NCBI RefSeq assembly: GCF_001895265.1
Contig: NZ_CP016796.1
Coordinates: 1,612,001 to 1,676,000, forward strand
Length of the DNA: 64,000 bases
DNA from: Francisella uliginis
Lineage (GTDB): Bacteria; Pseudomonadota; Gammaproteobacteria; Francisellales; Francisellaceae
Direction of reading: 5' to 3'
Below the pieces are notes generated by a model. The model had not been told where the DNA came from. It made no database searches and saw only the letters and a program-made list of their open reading frames with translations. The position numbers and the translations under genes were made by a program. Shown piece after piece: positions 1 through 9,865 of the stretch; position 1 is the first letter of the stretch, and each line of letters starts with the position of its first letter.

Positions 1-372
1 ACCTAACTTCATACAATAGTAATAGACTTCTAAAACTTCTATATTATTAGGTGGAGTATTACTTAACTTTTCAAAGAAAATCTCACCTGCTTCAGCAGTT
101 CCAAAAAAGCTTTGCTGTAACATGGCTTTTTTCCATTCAGACTTCTCTTTCCAACTAGAACAAAGAACAGTTTCATCTATCCACGCACATATCGCAAAAA
201 GACTATTTTGATAGTCTTCATCTTTATAAGTTATTAAAATTTCTCTTTTGGCTTCTTCAAACTTTAGATCTAAGTTTTCTCTAAACTTAGATATATCTAA
301 ATCTTTAAAATTATTGTTTTTTAGAGCTATAACATAAGAAATAATTTCACTATAGCTTGACATTAAACTCAT
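1..372 (-). CDS. tssL: TssL/DotU family type VI secretion protein (N-terminal part)
   Basis: The reading frame stays open from an ATG at 372 to the window edge, giving 124 residues; the C-terminal membrane segment lies outside. The visible part includes ICAWIDETVL and an SFFGT-like motif, which are typical of the cytoplasmic hook domain of DotU/TssL. In the family TssL is an inner-membrane protein that binds TssK and TssM. The start is two bases past the tssK stop, with GAGG about 8 bases upstream, so translation is probably coupled. A second in-frame ATG sits at 363. Identity rests on motif and position. Confidence 0.85.
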   Translation of the reverse strand, partial: MSLMSSYSEIISYVIALKNNNFKDLDISKFRENLDLKFEEAKREILITYKDEDYQNSLFAICAWIDETVLCSSWKEKSEWKKAMLQQSFFGTAEAGEIFFEKLSNTPPNNIEVLEVYYYCMKLG

Positions 373-374
373 TA

Positions 375-1763
375 CTAAAACCTCACAGATACAAAATCAA
401 TTTGAATTTCATCAGCTTTCCCTTCACCGAAAGCTGCGATAGATTGAGACACCATGATATCTCGCCAGCTATCACTAGCTGAATCTAAATGCAAATATAT
501 ACACGAAGAATCACTTGGAACACCATAAGGAGGCTCTGATAATACTTCAAAAGACACCCCTTTTAATGAATGCTCAACAATATGATTAATATTTGTCAAT
601 GATCCAACTTTGACTTGAGAGGCAACATCTAAGATTTCTACTTTGTTAAAGCTACCTCTAGTAGATAGTCTTAAATAATAATTTGTCCTAGGTGCAAATG
701 CACTTGTTGGTAAGTTTGTTGAATAAAAACCATTCATATACTTCAATTGATAATACTGGCTAGGCGTAAATGTTATTACATCAGATAGTTTAAATATCAA
801 CTCTCTCAAAGAATCAAAATTTTCTGTTAAATTAGTATGATCATATTTAATAAAATCAACATCATCTAAATCAAGATCTGCAACAATGTTATCTAAACAA
901 AAAGCTTTTAGATCTCCAACTAATTGCAAAAACACTTCAAATAGCCTTTTAGGTGTCACACAATCCGTATTTAACAAATGACTAATCAAGATAGCATATT
1001 TATCAAAAGTCTGTAGTGCTAATAAATTTGTCCATCTTCTATCTTGACCTAAGGAATCATCGTCTGATTCTGCCTGTAATCTATGCGCTTTTAACTGATT
1101 AGCTCTGGCTTTTAAATCATCTCGTATCGATTTAGCTAATAAGAATAACCTATCATAACTAGTTATATGCAAGCTTGGAGGTATATATTGGTTATCTAAT
1201 ATAATCTTTTTACCTGCTTGCCGAACCTTGGCAACATGTATCAACTCGAAATCAGATGCTAATTCAATTTCGTCACCAAACCATATTTGAATCACATAGA
1301 ATAACCTTTTAACATGTGCATCTGGGCCATTAGAATATAGATCTTTTATTAAACCTGGTTCACTTAAATTAACAAATCTCGTTTGAACATTTTTTAAGTT
1401 ATCTAGTGATTCAACTGTAGTCACATTGGCACTGTTACTAACATTTTTAACACCCATATAGATATTTAAATCTTCAGAACGATCAGACCATTTATCATCA
1501 AAGGATCTTGATACAACTACTGCATTATCACCGACTTCAAGTAATATTCCACTTTTTAAAAATACTGTTCCTGAATTTACACGGATCCTTTCATCTTTTA
1601 AGGCATTTTCATCTATGTTAAAACTATCAACACCCCAGAAATCCTTATCTACTAAATTAATATATCTTGATAAAGCTGCCTCACTTGACATATCTGACAT
1701 CTGAAAATGTTGAGGCTGTAAAAATAGTCCTTGCTCCCAACTTACTTTACTTAAGAAACTCAT
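375..1763 (-). CDS. tssK: Type VI secretion baseplate protein TssK
   Basis: This 462-residue protein has the usual TssK length and the family N-terminus (W-x-Q-G-L-F-L-Q-P-Q-H-F-Q, about residues 9-21). TssK forms trimers that link the baseplate (TssE/F/G) to the membrane complex through TssL and TssM. It lies 20 bases after the tssJ-like lipoprotein gene and directly before tssL, the common tssJ-K-L order. No defect is visible. Confidence 0.95.
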   Translation of the reverse strand: MSFLSKVSWEQGLFLQPQHFQMSDMSSEAALSRYINLVDKDFWGVDSFNIDENALKDERIRVNSGTVFLKSGILLEVGDNAVVVSRSFDDKWSDRSEDLNIYMGVKNVSNSANVTTVESLDNLKNVQTRFVNLSEPGLIKDLYSNGPDAHVKRLFYVIQIWFGDEIELASDFELIHVAKVRQAGKKIILDNQYIPPSLHITSYDRLFLLAKSIRDDLKARANQLKAHRLQAESDDDSLGQDRRWTNLLALQTFDKYAILISHLLNTDCVTPKRLFEVFLQLVGDLKAFCLDNIVADLDLDDVDFIKYDHTNLTENFDSLRELIFKLSDVITFTPSQYYQLKYMNGFYSTNLPTSAFAPRTNYYLRLSTRGSFNKVEILDVASQVKVGSLTNINHIVEHSLKGVSFEVLSEPPYGVPSDSSCIYLHLDSASDSWRDIMVSQSIAAFGEGKADEIQIDFVSVRF

Positions 1764-1783
1764 TTATCAATCCCTCTTTTCTT

Positions 1784-2320
1784 TTAAAATGTTTTTTTAA
1801 CCCAGCGAACAAAAGTCCCATCTTGACTATACTCTATATTCTTTGGAGCATCTGATCCTAGCTTCATATTAATCACCAAATCATCCGAAGTCTTATCAGC
1901 TGGGATAGTAATAACTTGTGTATTTGCTTTTTGATTAGTATCAGCATATCCAAAGATTAAATAGATATACTGTGTATTTTCTCGTCTATCTAGAGTTACT
2001 TCTTTATTTGTAGTATTAGGCTCTATAAATATGCGATCAAATCCTGTCTCTGTTTTATCTTTCATCTCATTTGACAGCAGATATGACAAACCTTTTTCAC
2101 TATTCATAAGTTCAGTATATTTATTCCTTGTAGAAGTCTGAAGAACTCCTAAAGTCAAGCTATGGTTATAGCCGTTATACACATTTAGAGTTTTTTCTGA
2201 TGAAATATTCAAAACTATGCCATCTTTTTTATATGGCCACTGATTTTGTGTAGTAGCGCAACTACTTAGTAATAAAACCAATAGTAAAACCACACTTTTA
2301 TTTAGTATTTTTCTAATCAT
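1784..2320 (-). CDS. tssJ: Lipoprotein, probable TssJ
   Basis: The 178-residue product starts with a basic, hydrophobic signal peptide ending in LLSSC, a good lipobox with the lipidated cysteine near residue 21. The rest is beta-rich in appearance, as expected for the TssJ sandwich. TssJ is the outer-membrane lipoprotein that anchors TssM. The assignment depends mostly on the lipobox and on the position between tssG and tssK; the sequence itself is divergent. A cluster lipoprotein of other function is possible. Confidence 0.75.
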   Translation of the reverse strand: MIRKILNKSVVLLLVLLLSSCATTQNQWPYKKDGIVLNISSEKTLNVYNGYNHSLTLGVLQTSTRNKYTELMNSEKGLSYLLSNEMKDKTETGFDRIFIEPNTTNKEVTLDRRENTQYIYLIFGYADTNQKANTQVITIPADKTSDDLVINMKLGSDAPKNIEYSQDGTFVRWVKKTF

Positions 2321-2338
2321 TTAACTTCATTCTCCTAA

Positions 2339-3313
2339 TTAAATCATGAAATATTTTGTCTTATAAAATTCATTTTCTTGCGAATCAAACCAACTATTTA
2401 CACCTAAGATAAGTTCTTTTTGTGTTTTTTTAAGTTCATCTTTGCTTATATGTAGTCTCACGAAACATCTAACTCGTGAATAACAATAAAACTTGACTAA
2501 GAAGCCTAATTTTCTTAAGTTTTCTCCACCATAATTAAATGATGCAAGATCATTAGCTGAAATATTTAAGATATCTATTTTTATACTTGAGAAAAAATCC
2601 TTAACATAGCTACCCAAATATATATCGCTACCCAAGCTACTATTTTTATAACCTAAACTCACATATTGCTCATCACTTAGATACTGTATTGTCTTAAAAT
2701 TTGAGATTCTCATATCTAGATTGAAGTAATCTCTAAGCATTATTTGTAAGCCCTTAAGAGATCTTGAACGTTTACTAAAAAGTCCAGCATATCTAACTAG
2801 ACCAATACTATTTGGTACAAGTTTTCTAAGAGTTTTATCACCTAAACCAACTAATGAATATGTTTTTTCGATATAGCTAGGAGACTTATTCTCATATGTC
2901 ATGAGATTAAGCTTATACTTAAGCCATATTGAATATATTTTTTTATAAAATACTTGATGAAAAATATCTAAAAAATCTTTATTAACAGTTACGCTATCAT
3001 TAACTTCTACAATTAGATTCTCTGTATAAAAAGTTGGTAATGGTGAAACTGTTCCATACAATCCCATGAAAGTAACTACTATCTCAATCTGATATTTACT
3101 CTTATCAAAAGATATTGACTTAATATCATTACCAGCAAATTCTAGGCTTAAATGTGGAGTCACTTTAATATCTAAAGCAGGCATGCCTATTTTTTTTGCA
3201 ATACCTGATATCCCATTTAACCACCGAATAGCTTGATAGAAATTATATTTATAGCTATTGCTTACAAATAATTCTATTTCTCTAAAGATTCGCTGTTCAT
3301 CATTGCTGGCCAT
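2339..3313 (-). CDS. tssG: Type VI secretion baseplate protein TssG
   Basis: The 324-residue protein matches the ImpH/VasB family: an early FYQAIRWL motif (about residues 25-32), then VTPHLSLEFAG and a FMGLYGTVSPLP block typical of TssG. TssG pairs with two TssF copies in each baseplate wedge. Its start overlaps the end of tssF by 40 bases, which suggests translational coupling. Confidence 0.93.
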   Translation of the reverse strand: MASNDEQRIFREIELFVSNSYKYNFYQAIRWLNGISGIAKKIGMPALDIKVTPHLSLEFAGNDIKSISFDKSKYQIEIVVTFMGLYGTVSPLPTFYTENLIVEVNDSVTVNKDFLDIFHQVFYKKIYSIWLKYKLNLMTYENKSPSYIEKTYSLVGLGDKTLRKLVPNSIGLVRYAGLFSKRSRSLKGLQIMLRDYFNLDMRISNFKTIQYLSDEQYVSLGYKNSSLGSDIYLGSYVKDFFSSIKIDILNISANDLASFNYGGENLRKLGFLVKFYCYSRVRCFVRLHISKDELKKTQKELILGVNSWFDSQENEFYKTKYFMI

Positions 3314-5019
3314 TTAATAACCTCTCCAGATAAAGTATTAATTATTTGTAGTTTCGTAAAAGAATTTAAGGTTGCATACATTGAGAAAAAAACATTCAAC
3401 ATATTACCAAAAAAGAAAATCTCTGCATCTGATGAAAAACTAACACCATTAACATGCAAATCTATACAGCTACCTCTAAGTAGAACCCCTGAGATCATAT
3501 AGCTCTGCTCTTTAAGCTCTAACTTTTCTATTCCTTTAATTTGTGATTTGAACCTATTAGTTAGAACATCATCTTTACCTCTATTAATAAATAGATAAAA
3601 TTCTAATAAGTTTTTTAGATTATCTGCATCGATTATAGATAGATAGTTTAAAGACAACATTGACTGTAAACGCCACATCCAATCATTATCTTGAGGTGGA
3701 TTTTTATATGTTGTAGGTGTATAGACATTCTCAAATTCAACCAAACTTGAGAAACTACTATTCTTAGAATTGATCTCACCTTTATGTAGATATTCTGGTA
3801 GTGAACCATTTGAGCATTCTAATGATATTGATAAAGTCTCTTGGCTTGTTAGCTGAGTCTTCTGATCATTCAATATAGTTATAAAATATGCTAATTCAGA
3901 ACCGTCTATAGCTGTTCTATTTGTTATTTCATAGCAAGGTTTATCAAAGTTAGCTTCATTTAAGTTTTCTACGTCAACATATTTTTTTGCAAGAACAGTA
4001 CCCTGTTCATAGCTTTGAACATCTTTTATATTATAGATAAAGTAATGTTTATGATCAGAGTTTGAATCTGGCATTATTCTATATTGATAATTTGTATCAT
4101 CAAGATCAATTGGTTTAGCATCATAGTCAAATACATTTATAGCCAAGCCTGTATGTAAAAGAAAAGAATCATCAGCTAAACTAGGAAGCTCAGACTCTTT
4201 ACAGTTTAAATAAAACCTCAAACTAAAATCTTTTTCTTTTTTACCGCCAAACCACTGCTTACCTAAATCCTCTAATTTTACTCTTAAGTATTTTTCAGGT
4301 AGTAAGAAGTATTCTTGTAGCACTCTAAAAGTCGTATCTGCATTACTTGGGTACTCTAAAATAGCATCTGAATCAGAAAACCCATCTGCAACTATATTTT
4401 GTTTTGTTAGCTCTTTAACATTTCCATCTGAATTTAGAGTTACTCTATCAACTTTATTTAATAGTAAATAATATAGATATACAGCATCTTGATATTGACC
4501 TCCTAAATGAAGAGATAACTGATCTTGCCATACATCTACTAAATTAGTTTTTCCAGCTGAGAAATTCAGCTCTATATACGACTGCTGATTAGTATTTTTG
4601 ACCAACCCAATATCACTAATTTTAATTGGACTTAGAGTACAATCTTGACATAACCTAAACTTACATCTTGTCCCATTGACTGGAATAGAATCAAAATAAG
4701 TCCCCTTTTTAATAGTAAATATCTCATTTAAATTTACCTTAGGCTTAAAATGCATTAAAGTTGTACTAGGCAAAGGTCGTAAATAATGTGGAAAAAACTT
4801 CTTAATTAAGCCACCACTAAACTCTGGCAATTGATCATCAATTATTTCTTGGATTTCGGCGGATATATATGCAAATCCCTCTAGTAGTCTCTCGACATCT
4901 GGATCTGTTGATCTATCTCCAAGCATAGGAGCTATATTAGGATGAGCTTTTGAGAACTCTTTGCTCAAATCCTTAATATTTCGTAGCTCTTTTTTATAAA
5001 TATCTTGAAATTTTGCCAT
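3274..5019 (-). CDS. tssF: Type VI secretion baseplate protein TssF
   Basis: The 581-residue protein has the normal size of TssF (ImpG/VasA). Family features are visible near the N-terminus: RDP-like spacing, a DPDVERLLEGFAY block (about residues 39-51), then LPEFSGGLIKKFFPHYLRPLPS. TssF is the main wedge component of the baseplate. It follows vgrG after a 213-base gap, so it may have its own promoter. It overlaps tssG downstream. Confidence 0.95.
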   Translation of the reverse strand: MAKFQDIYKKELRNIKDLSKEFSKAHPNIAPMLGDRSTDPDVERLLEGFAYISAEIQEIIDDQLPEFSGGLIKKFFPHYLRPLPSTTLMHFKPKVNLNEIFTIKKGTYFDSIPVNGTRCKFRLCQDCTLSPIKISDIGLVKNTNQQSYIELNFSAGKTNLVDVWQDQLSLHLGGQYQDAVYLYYLLLNKVDRVTLNSDGNVKELTKQNIVADGFSDSDAILEYPSNADTTFRVLQEYFLLPEKYLRVKLEDLGKQWFGGKKEKDFSLRFYLNCKESELPSLADDSFLLHTGLAINVFDYDAKPIDLDDTNYQYRIMPDSNSDHKHYFIYNIKDVQSYEQGTVLAKKYVDVENLNEANFDKPCYEITNRTAIDGSELAYFITILNDQKTQLTSQETLSISLECSNGSLPEYLHKGEINSKNSSFSSLVEFENVYTPTTYKNPPQDNDWMWRLQSMLSLNYLSIIDADNLKNLLEFYLFINRGKDDVLTNRFKSQIKGIEKLELKEQSYMISGVLLRGSCIDLHVNGVSFSSDAEIFFFGNMLNVFFSMYATLNSFTKLQIINTLSGEVIKWPAMMNSESLEK

Positions 5020-5232
5020 ACAAATATTGAATTTAAAATTAATTTATATTACTTAAATTCATAATAACAAATTAATTTATTATTACAAGTACATTAAATA
5101 ACCATCACTTAAAATAAAGTATAGATTAATTTATATTTTATATAATTTACTTACTTTGAATTTAAATACAACAAATATTTTTATCTTAAAAGACTTATAT
5201 TTTTCGCTATCGATCTTCTAGTTTTAAAATCA
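5020..5232. other. Intergenic gap between vgrG and tssF
   Basis: This 213-base stretch is extremely AT-rich and holds no ORF I would support. It separates the cargo module from the baseplate genes and is the only sizeable gap inside the type VI cluster, so it could carry a minus-strand promoter for tssF. I see no clear -35/-10 pair and no convincing terminator. Confidence 0.4.
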
Positions 5233-7848
5233 TTAACCAGAAGCTCCTACTATACCAGCAATTACTGATGTTGCTAATGCTCGACACTTAGCGGCAAAAC
5301 TTCTGTTTTCTTGTTCTTCTGCTAATCCAGCTTCTTGCTCTGCTTCTACTTGTGCTAGACCTTGAGCAACTTCGGCATTTTGGCCAGCTAAATTGTGACC
5401 TGTTATTCCTGATGTTGTAATACCATTAGGGGTTAAAGTAATACCAACTGTAGGCCCTGAAGCTAACTGTATACCTCTTTCATTAAGATATATTGAATTA
5501 TTACCAAATCGCAGCATAATTTGCGTCTTTGAGACATCTATAAATGATAATAATCCCCTACTTTCATATCTATTTGCCGTTATACCGACAGATCTTGATT
5601 TTATATCAATATTAGGATACATAGATGTAGACACTGAACCTGGCGGTAAATTTTCGGATATACTGTATTGCAACTTTATTCGCTTAGCTCCAAAATAAAT
5701 CATTTGACCAGCTGAGGTATTATAATTTTTAGTTACAGTTTCTGTGTAACTACCCCCGACTGTCTCTATATGATTGCCTTCTACAGTTTCTATAACATCT
5801 GGAGCCTCTTTTAAATGTCCCACTGGAAATGTATATTTTTCAAAAGTGTATTTTTTGATTGCAGTTTCAGATTCAAACCTAATACCCCCATAATTATTTA
5901 TTTCTGCAGCAGCCCCTATAATATTTGTTGAATCAAGCATAAGTGATGCTGCAGTCACATCCACTTTTTCACCTACTAAATTAAACTCATTCATCCCAGC
6001 CCCTAGATGTAAATCTATATCAAATTTACCCATAGTTGCTGTATATGAGTCACCATGTGTTACAGAGAAACTATCTCCTATTATATTACTGTAACTACTT
6101 CCTGCTATAGTTACTCCTGCCTTCTCAGAGTAGTCTAAGCTTGCTACTTCTTCTTCATCAGGTTTTCCCCCCTCCGGTATTCCTCCCCATATCCAGTCAA
6201 TACTATTGTCCCAATACTTATCTAGGTCAGTATAACCAACAGTATGAAATGATTCACCAAAAGGACTGTATATTTTGACATACTCTTCACCTTTTTCATC
6301 ACTAAACTCAACAAAATTACCTTGAGCACTTTTAAACGCATATCCTTGATCTGAGTTTTTTTCAGTTATTAGGTTTCCATGACTAGAGTTTTGCACCGCA
6401 CCTACTATTATTGGTTTATCTGGATTACCATACTCAAATCCGACAGATACTTCTACACCCTTATGTAGGGGTATGCTTGTCCCATACTCATTTTTCGACT
6501 CTTTATCAGACTTATAGTCAGATTTACTGCCTAACTTATTACCAAGAAAAGATTCAACCTTACGTATCCAACCCGATCCTTTACCAGGTTCATCATCACT
6601 ATGCAAAAATTTTATTTTATATCTACCTTGATCATCTAAATATAGGCTATCATCATCTTTCTCAGAATCAATAATCGCAGGGATGACTCCATCAATTTTT
6701 TTTACAGGAGTTAATAATTGTGGTCTATACTGAGTTTTTAAAGGAATTGCTTTAAAATCTGTAGTAACTAATTGCATATCATCACCTTTCTCATTTTCAT
6801 TTGAGAACTTTGATAGAAACAAAGCTCTTTGAGAAAAAGTTTGACTAACTGCTGTAATAAAATAACTATTATTATAATCTTTTCGGAAATGGTTCGTTAA
6901 TTTAAAATAACGCCCAACATTCATGTTAGAAAGGTTAGTGCTTCCCATAAAAACATGCTCCATACATGCCATACCTTGACACCTTATATTAATAATCCTT
7001 TTAATACTATCATCATCAATTGCATTCTCATCAAAAATAGTTACATCACCTAGTCCTGTACTTGATATTTGCTTGGTCTGAGACATAGTTTGTGAATCAT
7101 TTTCATAATCATAACCATTTAGTGTTAACTTTTTTGGCACTGTACTAGTATATGCAAAAAAGCTCATAACATAATTTTTCGTAGATGTATTATTTGATAT
7201 TAGAGCATTTTTATCATAAGATAGAGTCCCTTCATTATTACTAGGTATAACTTTGGCTGAATTAGACTGATCTGTAAGGATTATGAAATTATGTTTATTA
7301 CTTTTATGTTTATTACTACTCTTTTTATCAACGCTTTCAAAATCAAAGTAGTAGTAAATACCTTCATATTCTAGCCACCTAGATATAAAATCAAAATATG
7401 TTTCTTGATATTGAAATACAAATTCTCGCTTAGGATATTGGTCGGGATTACTTAACTCAATTTTATAATATATTAAATTTGCTTTAGCAAAACATTCTTT
7501 TACTATTTCATCAATAGACATATTCAAAAAGACATTTGTAGCTTTTTGGTTCTTTAGTTTAACTATTTCTGGTTCTATGATAATTTTATATTCATATGAA
7601 TCACCTACCTCATCAAGTTGATTAAACTCTGTAACTATTCCATATATATTATTTGCAGAGCTTCCATCATCAAAAGAAACTTCTAGTGTACTTTGTTGAT
7701 ACATAAAATCACTGCTATTTAAACTACTATTAGATGATGAAAAACTTACTTCACATGTATATGGACTTGATATTTCTGATTCATACGCATAATCAAGAAC
7801 TGCTATAGTATCATCATTGACACCATTAACTTTTAACTTTATTTTCAT
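5233..7848 (-). CDS. vgrG: Type VI secretion spike protein VgrG (TssI)
   Basis: This 871-residue protein has the full VgrG plan: a gp27-like head (about residues 1-340, with the conserved FDFISRWLEYEGIYYYF segment), an OB-fold gp5-like region with GRYKIKF and GSGWIR (about 395-425), and a long repetitive beta-helical tail from about 500 containing GVEVSVGFEYGNPDKP. No catalytic C-terminal extension is recognisable; the tail ends in an Ala/Glu/Gln-rich stretch and a short hydrophobic end. It follows the DUF4150 PAAR-like gene by 13 bases. The spike delivers cargo bound through PAAR and adaptor proteins. Confidence 0.95.
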   Translation of the reverse strand: MKIKLKVNGVNDDTIAVLDYAYESEISSPYTCEVSFSSSNSSLNSSDFMYQQSTLEVSFDDGSSANNIYGIVTEFNQLDEVGDSYEYKIIIEPEIVKLKNQKATNVFLNMSIDEIVKECFAKANLIYYKIELSNPDQYPKREFVFQYQETYFDFISRWLEYEGIYYYFDFESVDKKSSNKHKSNKHNFIILTDQSNSAKVIPSNNEGTLSYDKNALISNNTSTKNYVMSFFAYTSTVPKKLTLNGYDYENDSQTMSQTKQISSTGLGDVTIFDENAIDDDSIKRIINIRCQGMACMEHVFMGSTNLSNMNVGRYFKLTNHFRKDYNNSYFITAVSQTFSQRALFLSKFSNENEKGDDMQLVTTDFKAIPLKTQYRPQLLTPVKKIDGVIPAIIDSEKDDDSLYLDDQGRYKIKFLHSDDEPGKGSGWIRKVESFLGNKLGSKSDYKSDKESKNEYGTSIPLHKGVEVSVGFEYGNPDKPIIVGAVQNSSHGNLITEKNSDQGYAFKSAQGNFVEFSDEKGEEYVKIYSPFGESFHTVGYTDLDKYWDNSIDWIWGGIPEGGKPDEEEVASLDYSEKAGVTIAGSSYSNIIGDSFSVTHGDSYTATMGKFDIDLHLGAGMNEFNLVGEKVDVTAASLMLDSTNIIGAAAEINNYGGIRFESETAIKKYTFEKYTFPVGHLKEAPDVIETVEGNHIETVGGSYTETVTKNYNTSAGQMIYFGAKRIKLQYSISENLPPGSVSTSMYPNIDIKSRSVGITANRYESRGLLSFIDVSKTQIMLRFGNNSIYLNERGIQLASGPTVGITLTPNGITTSGITGHNLAGQNAEVAQGLAQVEAEQEAGLAEEQENRSFAAKCRALATSVIAGIVGASG

Positions 7849-7861
7849 ACTTAAACCCTCT

Positions 7862-8254
7862 TTACATTTGACATGATGTTACTAACTGAGGAGGGATCGG
7901 CACTGCTCCTTCAGGATAGTTCATACTATTATGTGATTGCGCAACACCAGTATGTTGAGCAGGTTCTCCATTGACTAACACAAGTTCTGATCCTTCCATG
8001 GGCTTACACTCACCACTCTCTTCCTCAGAAATCACTCCACCAAGCTCACCTGCTTCATCACCTGTTGACATAGGTATTGTTGACTGTAGAGTTCCTACAA
8101 ACTGACCAGCTATTGTGAAATTCTCAGCAAAGCCTTCCATCTGACATAACTGTGCCATATTTGGGTACGGTATAGGTTCTCCTTCTGGAGGAGTCTTACA
8201 AATATCTGCATCTCCCATTGAAAAACCCTCACCGGCTACGATTAGATAAAACAT
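7862..8254 (-). CDS. PAAR-like DUF4150 protein
   Basis: The 130-residue protein has the DUF4150 signature: DICKTPP (about residues 17-23) followed by IPYPN, then a central IPMSTGDEAG, and a closing hydrophobic region. DUF4150 is a PAAR-like family that caps the VgrG spike and often carries effectors. Here the protein stops after the PAAR-like domain, so it is a stand-alone tip and not an evolved effector. It lies between DUF3540 and vgrG, the usual order. Confidence 0.87.
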   Translation of the reverse strand: MFYLIVAGEGFSMGDADICKTPPEGEPIPYPNMAQLCQMEGFAENFTIAGQFVGTLQSTIPMSTGDEAGELGGVISEEESGECKPMEGSELVLVNGEPAQHTGVAQSHNSMNYPEGAVPIPPQLVTSCQM

Positions 8255-8277
8255 ATTCTTCTCCTCAGATTATCTTG

Positions 8278-8871
8278 CTAGCATATAGAGACACTTTTAG
8301 CATTAATATTAGTATCATCATCAGATACTAAATTGATGCTTTTTGCCTGTGCATTGTAGTGACTTTTGACTATCAACCTTAGATCCTCTATCACACTCTG
8401 TTCTAAATCTGCTATTTCTTTTAGAAGCTGATTTGATTTGATTTGTTTGAAATCACTTTGCTCATACATGCTTTTAGCAAAAATCTTCATATTATCTACT
8501 GCTGTTAGCATTTTTGAAGCAACAACATCATACTCTAGAGAAATGTTAGATATTGATGCTGCCTCAAAACTAAGCTTCTCTCTAGATTTGATAGATGTCT
8601 TATCTGGTAACTTGATATTTACTTCATCAACAGGGTTTTGTCTCTCAACCACTGCAAAAATATAAAATTGATTTTTTAAGTATTTAATATGTACAAGATC
8701 ATCTTCTATAGGTTCGATAAAGCAACTAAAAGCTTTTTTTGCACTATATAAAACTCCATCAACATTTATTATAAAACTATCAGCTTCAATCCTAGTTATT
8801 ACTGCTATATCTTCAGAGTTTTTGATTAAACTCTCATCAAAATAATGAACTTTCGCATCTAAATTATCCAT
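8278..8871 (-). CDS. DUF3540 protein of the VgrG cargo module
   Basis: The 197-residue protein resembles DUF3540, a family found in type VI cargo operons with DUF2169, pentapeptide and DUF4150 proteins. A small beta-rich N-terminal domain (to about residue 85) precedes a helical region and a beta-like tail that ends in KSVSIC. The function is unknown; a role in loading or tip assembly is inferred from its fixed neighbours. Its start overlaps the upstream pentapeptide gene by 8 bases. Confidence 0.72.
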   Translation of the reverse strand: MDNLDAKVHYFDESLIKNSEDIAVITRIEADSFIINVDGVLYSAKKAFSCFIEPIEDDLVHIKYLKNQFYIFAVVERQNPVDEVNIKLPDKTSIKSREKLSFEAASISNISLEYDVVASKMLTAVDNMKIFAKSMYEQSDFKQIKSNQLLKEIADLEQSVIEDLRLIVKSHYNAQAKSINLVSDDDTNINAKSVSIC

Positions 8872-9865
8872 TTATCTGCCACTCCTCTGCCTGTTTTTTT
8901 AACTCATCAGTATATTTAATATTATTTGTCTTTGCTGATGCCATGTTTGCCTTACCTTTAGTATCATGAAAAGCACAATAACTTAAGTCACTATTAGAAA
9001 AATCAGTCTCTTCAACCTTACTATAGTTCATATTCGAACAGTGAAATATTGAATCTTTACAACTTGATGAAGACAGATCACTTTCATTAAAATTACCAAA
9101 TGAAAAATCACTCGTCTCCAAGTTTGCATTAACAATCTGAGCATTAGAAAATTGACAATAATGTGATTTGATTCCACTTAAGTTTGTTTGTGTAAGATTT
9201 GCATGATAAAAATTAAGATAATTTCCTTTTATATCTGATAAATTGGCTTTTGTAAGATCTGCACGAACAAATGAATTTTTCTCAAACTTAGAAATTCTAC
9301 AAAAATCATTTGCCATCAATTTGCACATATAAAAATTATTACTGATCAAAGATACTCTATTCCAGCTACAATCTTTAAAAGATGAATTACTAAAAACTAC
9401 ACTATCAAATTTACAATCATTAAAACTAAAGTCATCAATTTTGCTAGATTTTAGATTCCCATTAGTAAACTTAATATCACTCATACTACTTTGAGTAAAC
9501 TCAATATCATTCGCATTTAAACGTGATAAATCACTATTTTGGATCTTAGATTTCATAAAAGATGATGATTTCAATGATGCACTAACAAAGCTACATTCAA
9601 TAAAATCAACATTATTAAACTCACAATCTAAAAAACTTACTTTTGAAAAATCACACTTTTCAAATATACAATTTTCAAACCCTATCTGTTTAAAAGATGT
9701 CATTTGAAAATCACTATCTGAAATACGACAACCAGATATAGTACTTTTAGATATTACTTTTGCTACAAAATCTATGTCATTTAATACAAGTGAATCTATC
9801 TTTTGATTTTTTATGCTCTCATTATCAGAGAATATATTATCTTGCTTATTATGCTCTTGAGTCAT
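8864..9865 (-). CDS. Pentapeptide repeat protein of the type VI cargo module
   Basis: From about residue 45 to 300 the 333-residue protein is a run of A(D/N)LxX-like five-residue repeats with many variants (CDFSKVSF, ADLTKANL, ANLTQTNL). Such repeats fold as a right-handed quadrilateral beta-helix. The N-terminal 40 residues are polar and lack a signal peptide. It overlaps its neighbours by 17 and 8 bases, so it belongs to one translation unit with DUF3540. Whether it is delivered cargo or a scaffold cannot be told from sequence. Confidence 0.85.
   Translation of the reverse strand: MTQEHNKQDNIFSDNESIKNQKIDSLVLNDIDFVAKVISKSTISGCRISDSDFQMTSFKQIGFENCIFEKCDFSKVSFLDCEFNNVDFIECSFVSASLKSSSFMKSKIQNSDLSRLNANDIEFTQSSMSDIKFTNGNLKSSKIDDFSFNDCKFDSVVFSNSSFKDCSWNRVSLISNNFYMCKLMANDFCRISKFEKNSFVRADLTKANLSDIKGNYLNFYHANLTQTNLSGIKSHYCQFSNAQIVNANLETSDFSFGNFNESDLSSSSCKDSIFHCSNMNYSKVEETDFSNSDLSYCAFHDTKGKANMASAKTNNIKYTDELKKQAEEWQING

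Noticed and set aside
6411-6674. An 87-codon plus-strand ORF within vgrG
   Set aside because: It is antisense to a strongly conserved gene and has no recognisable domain.
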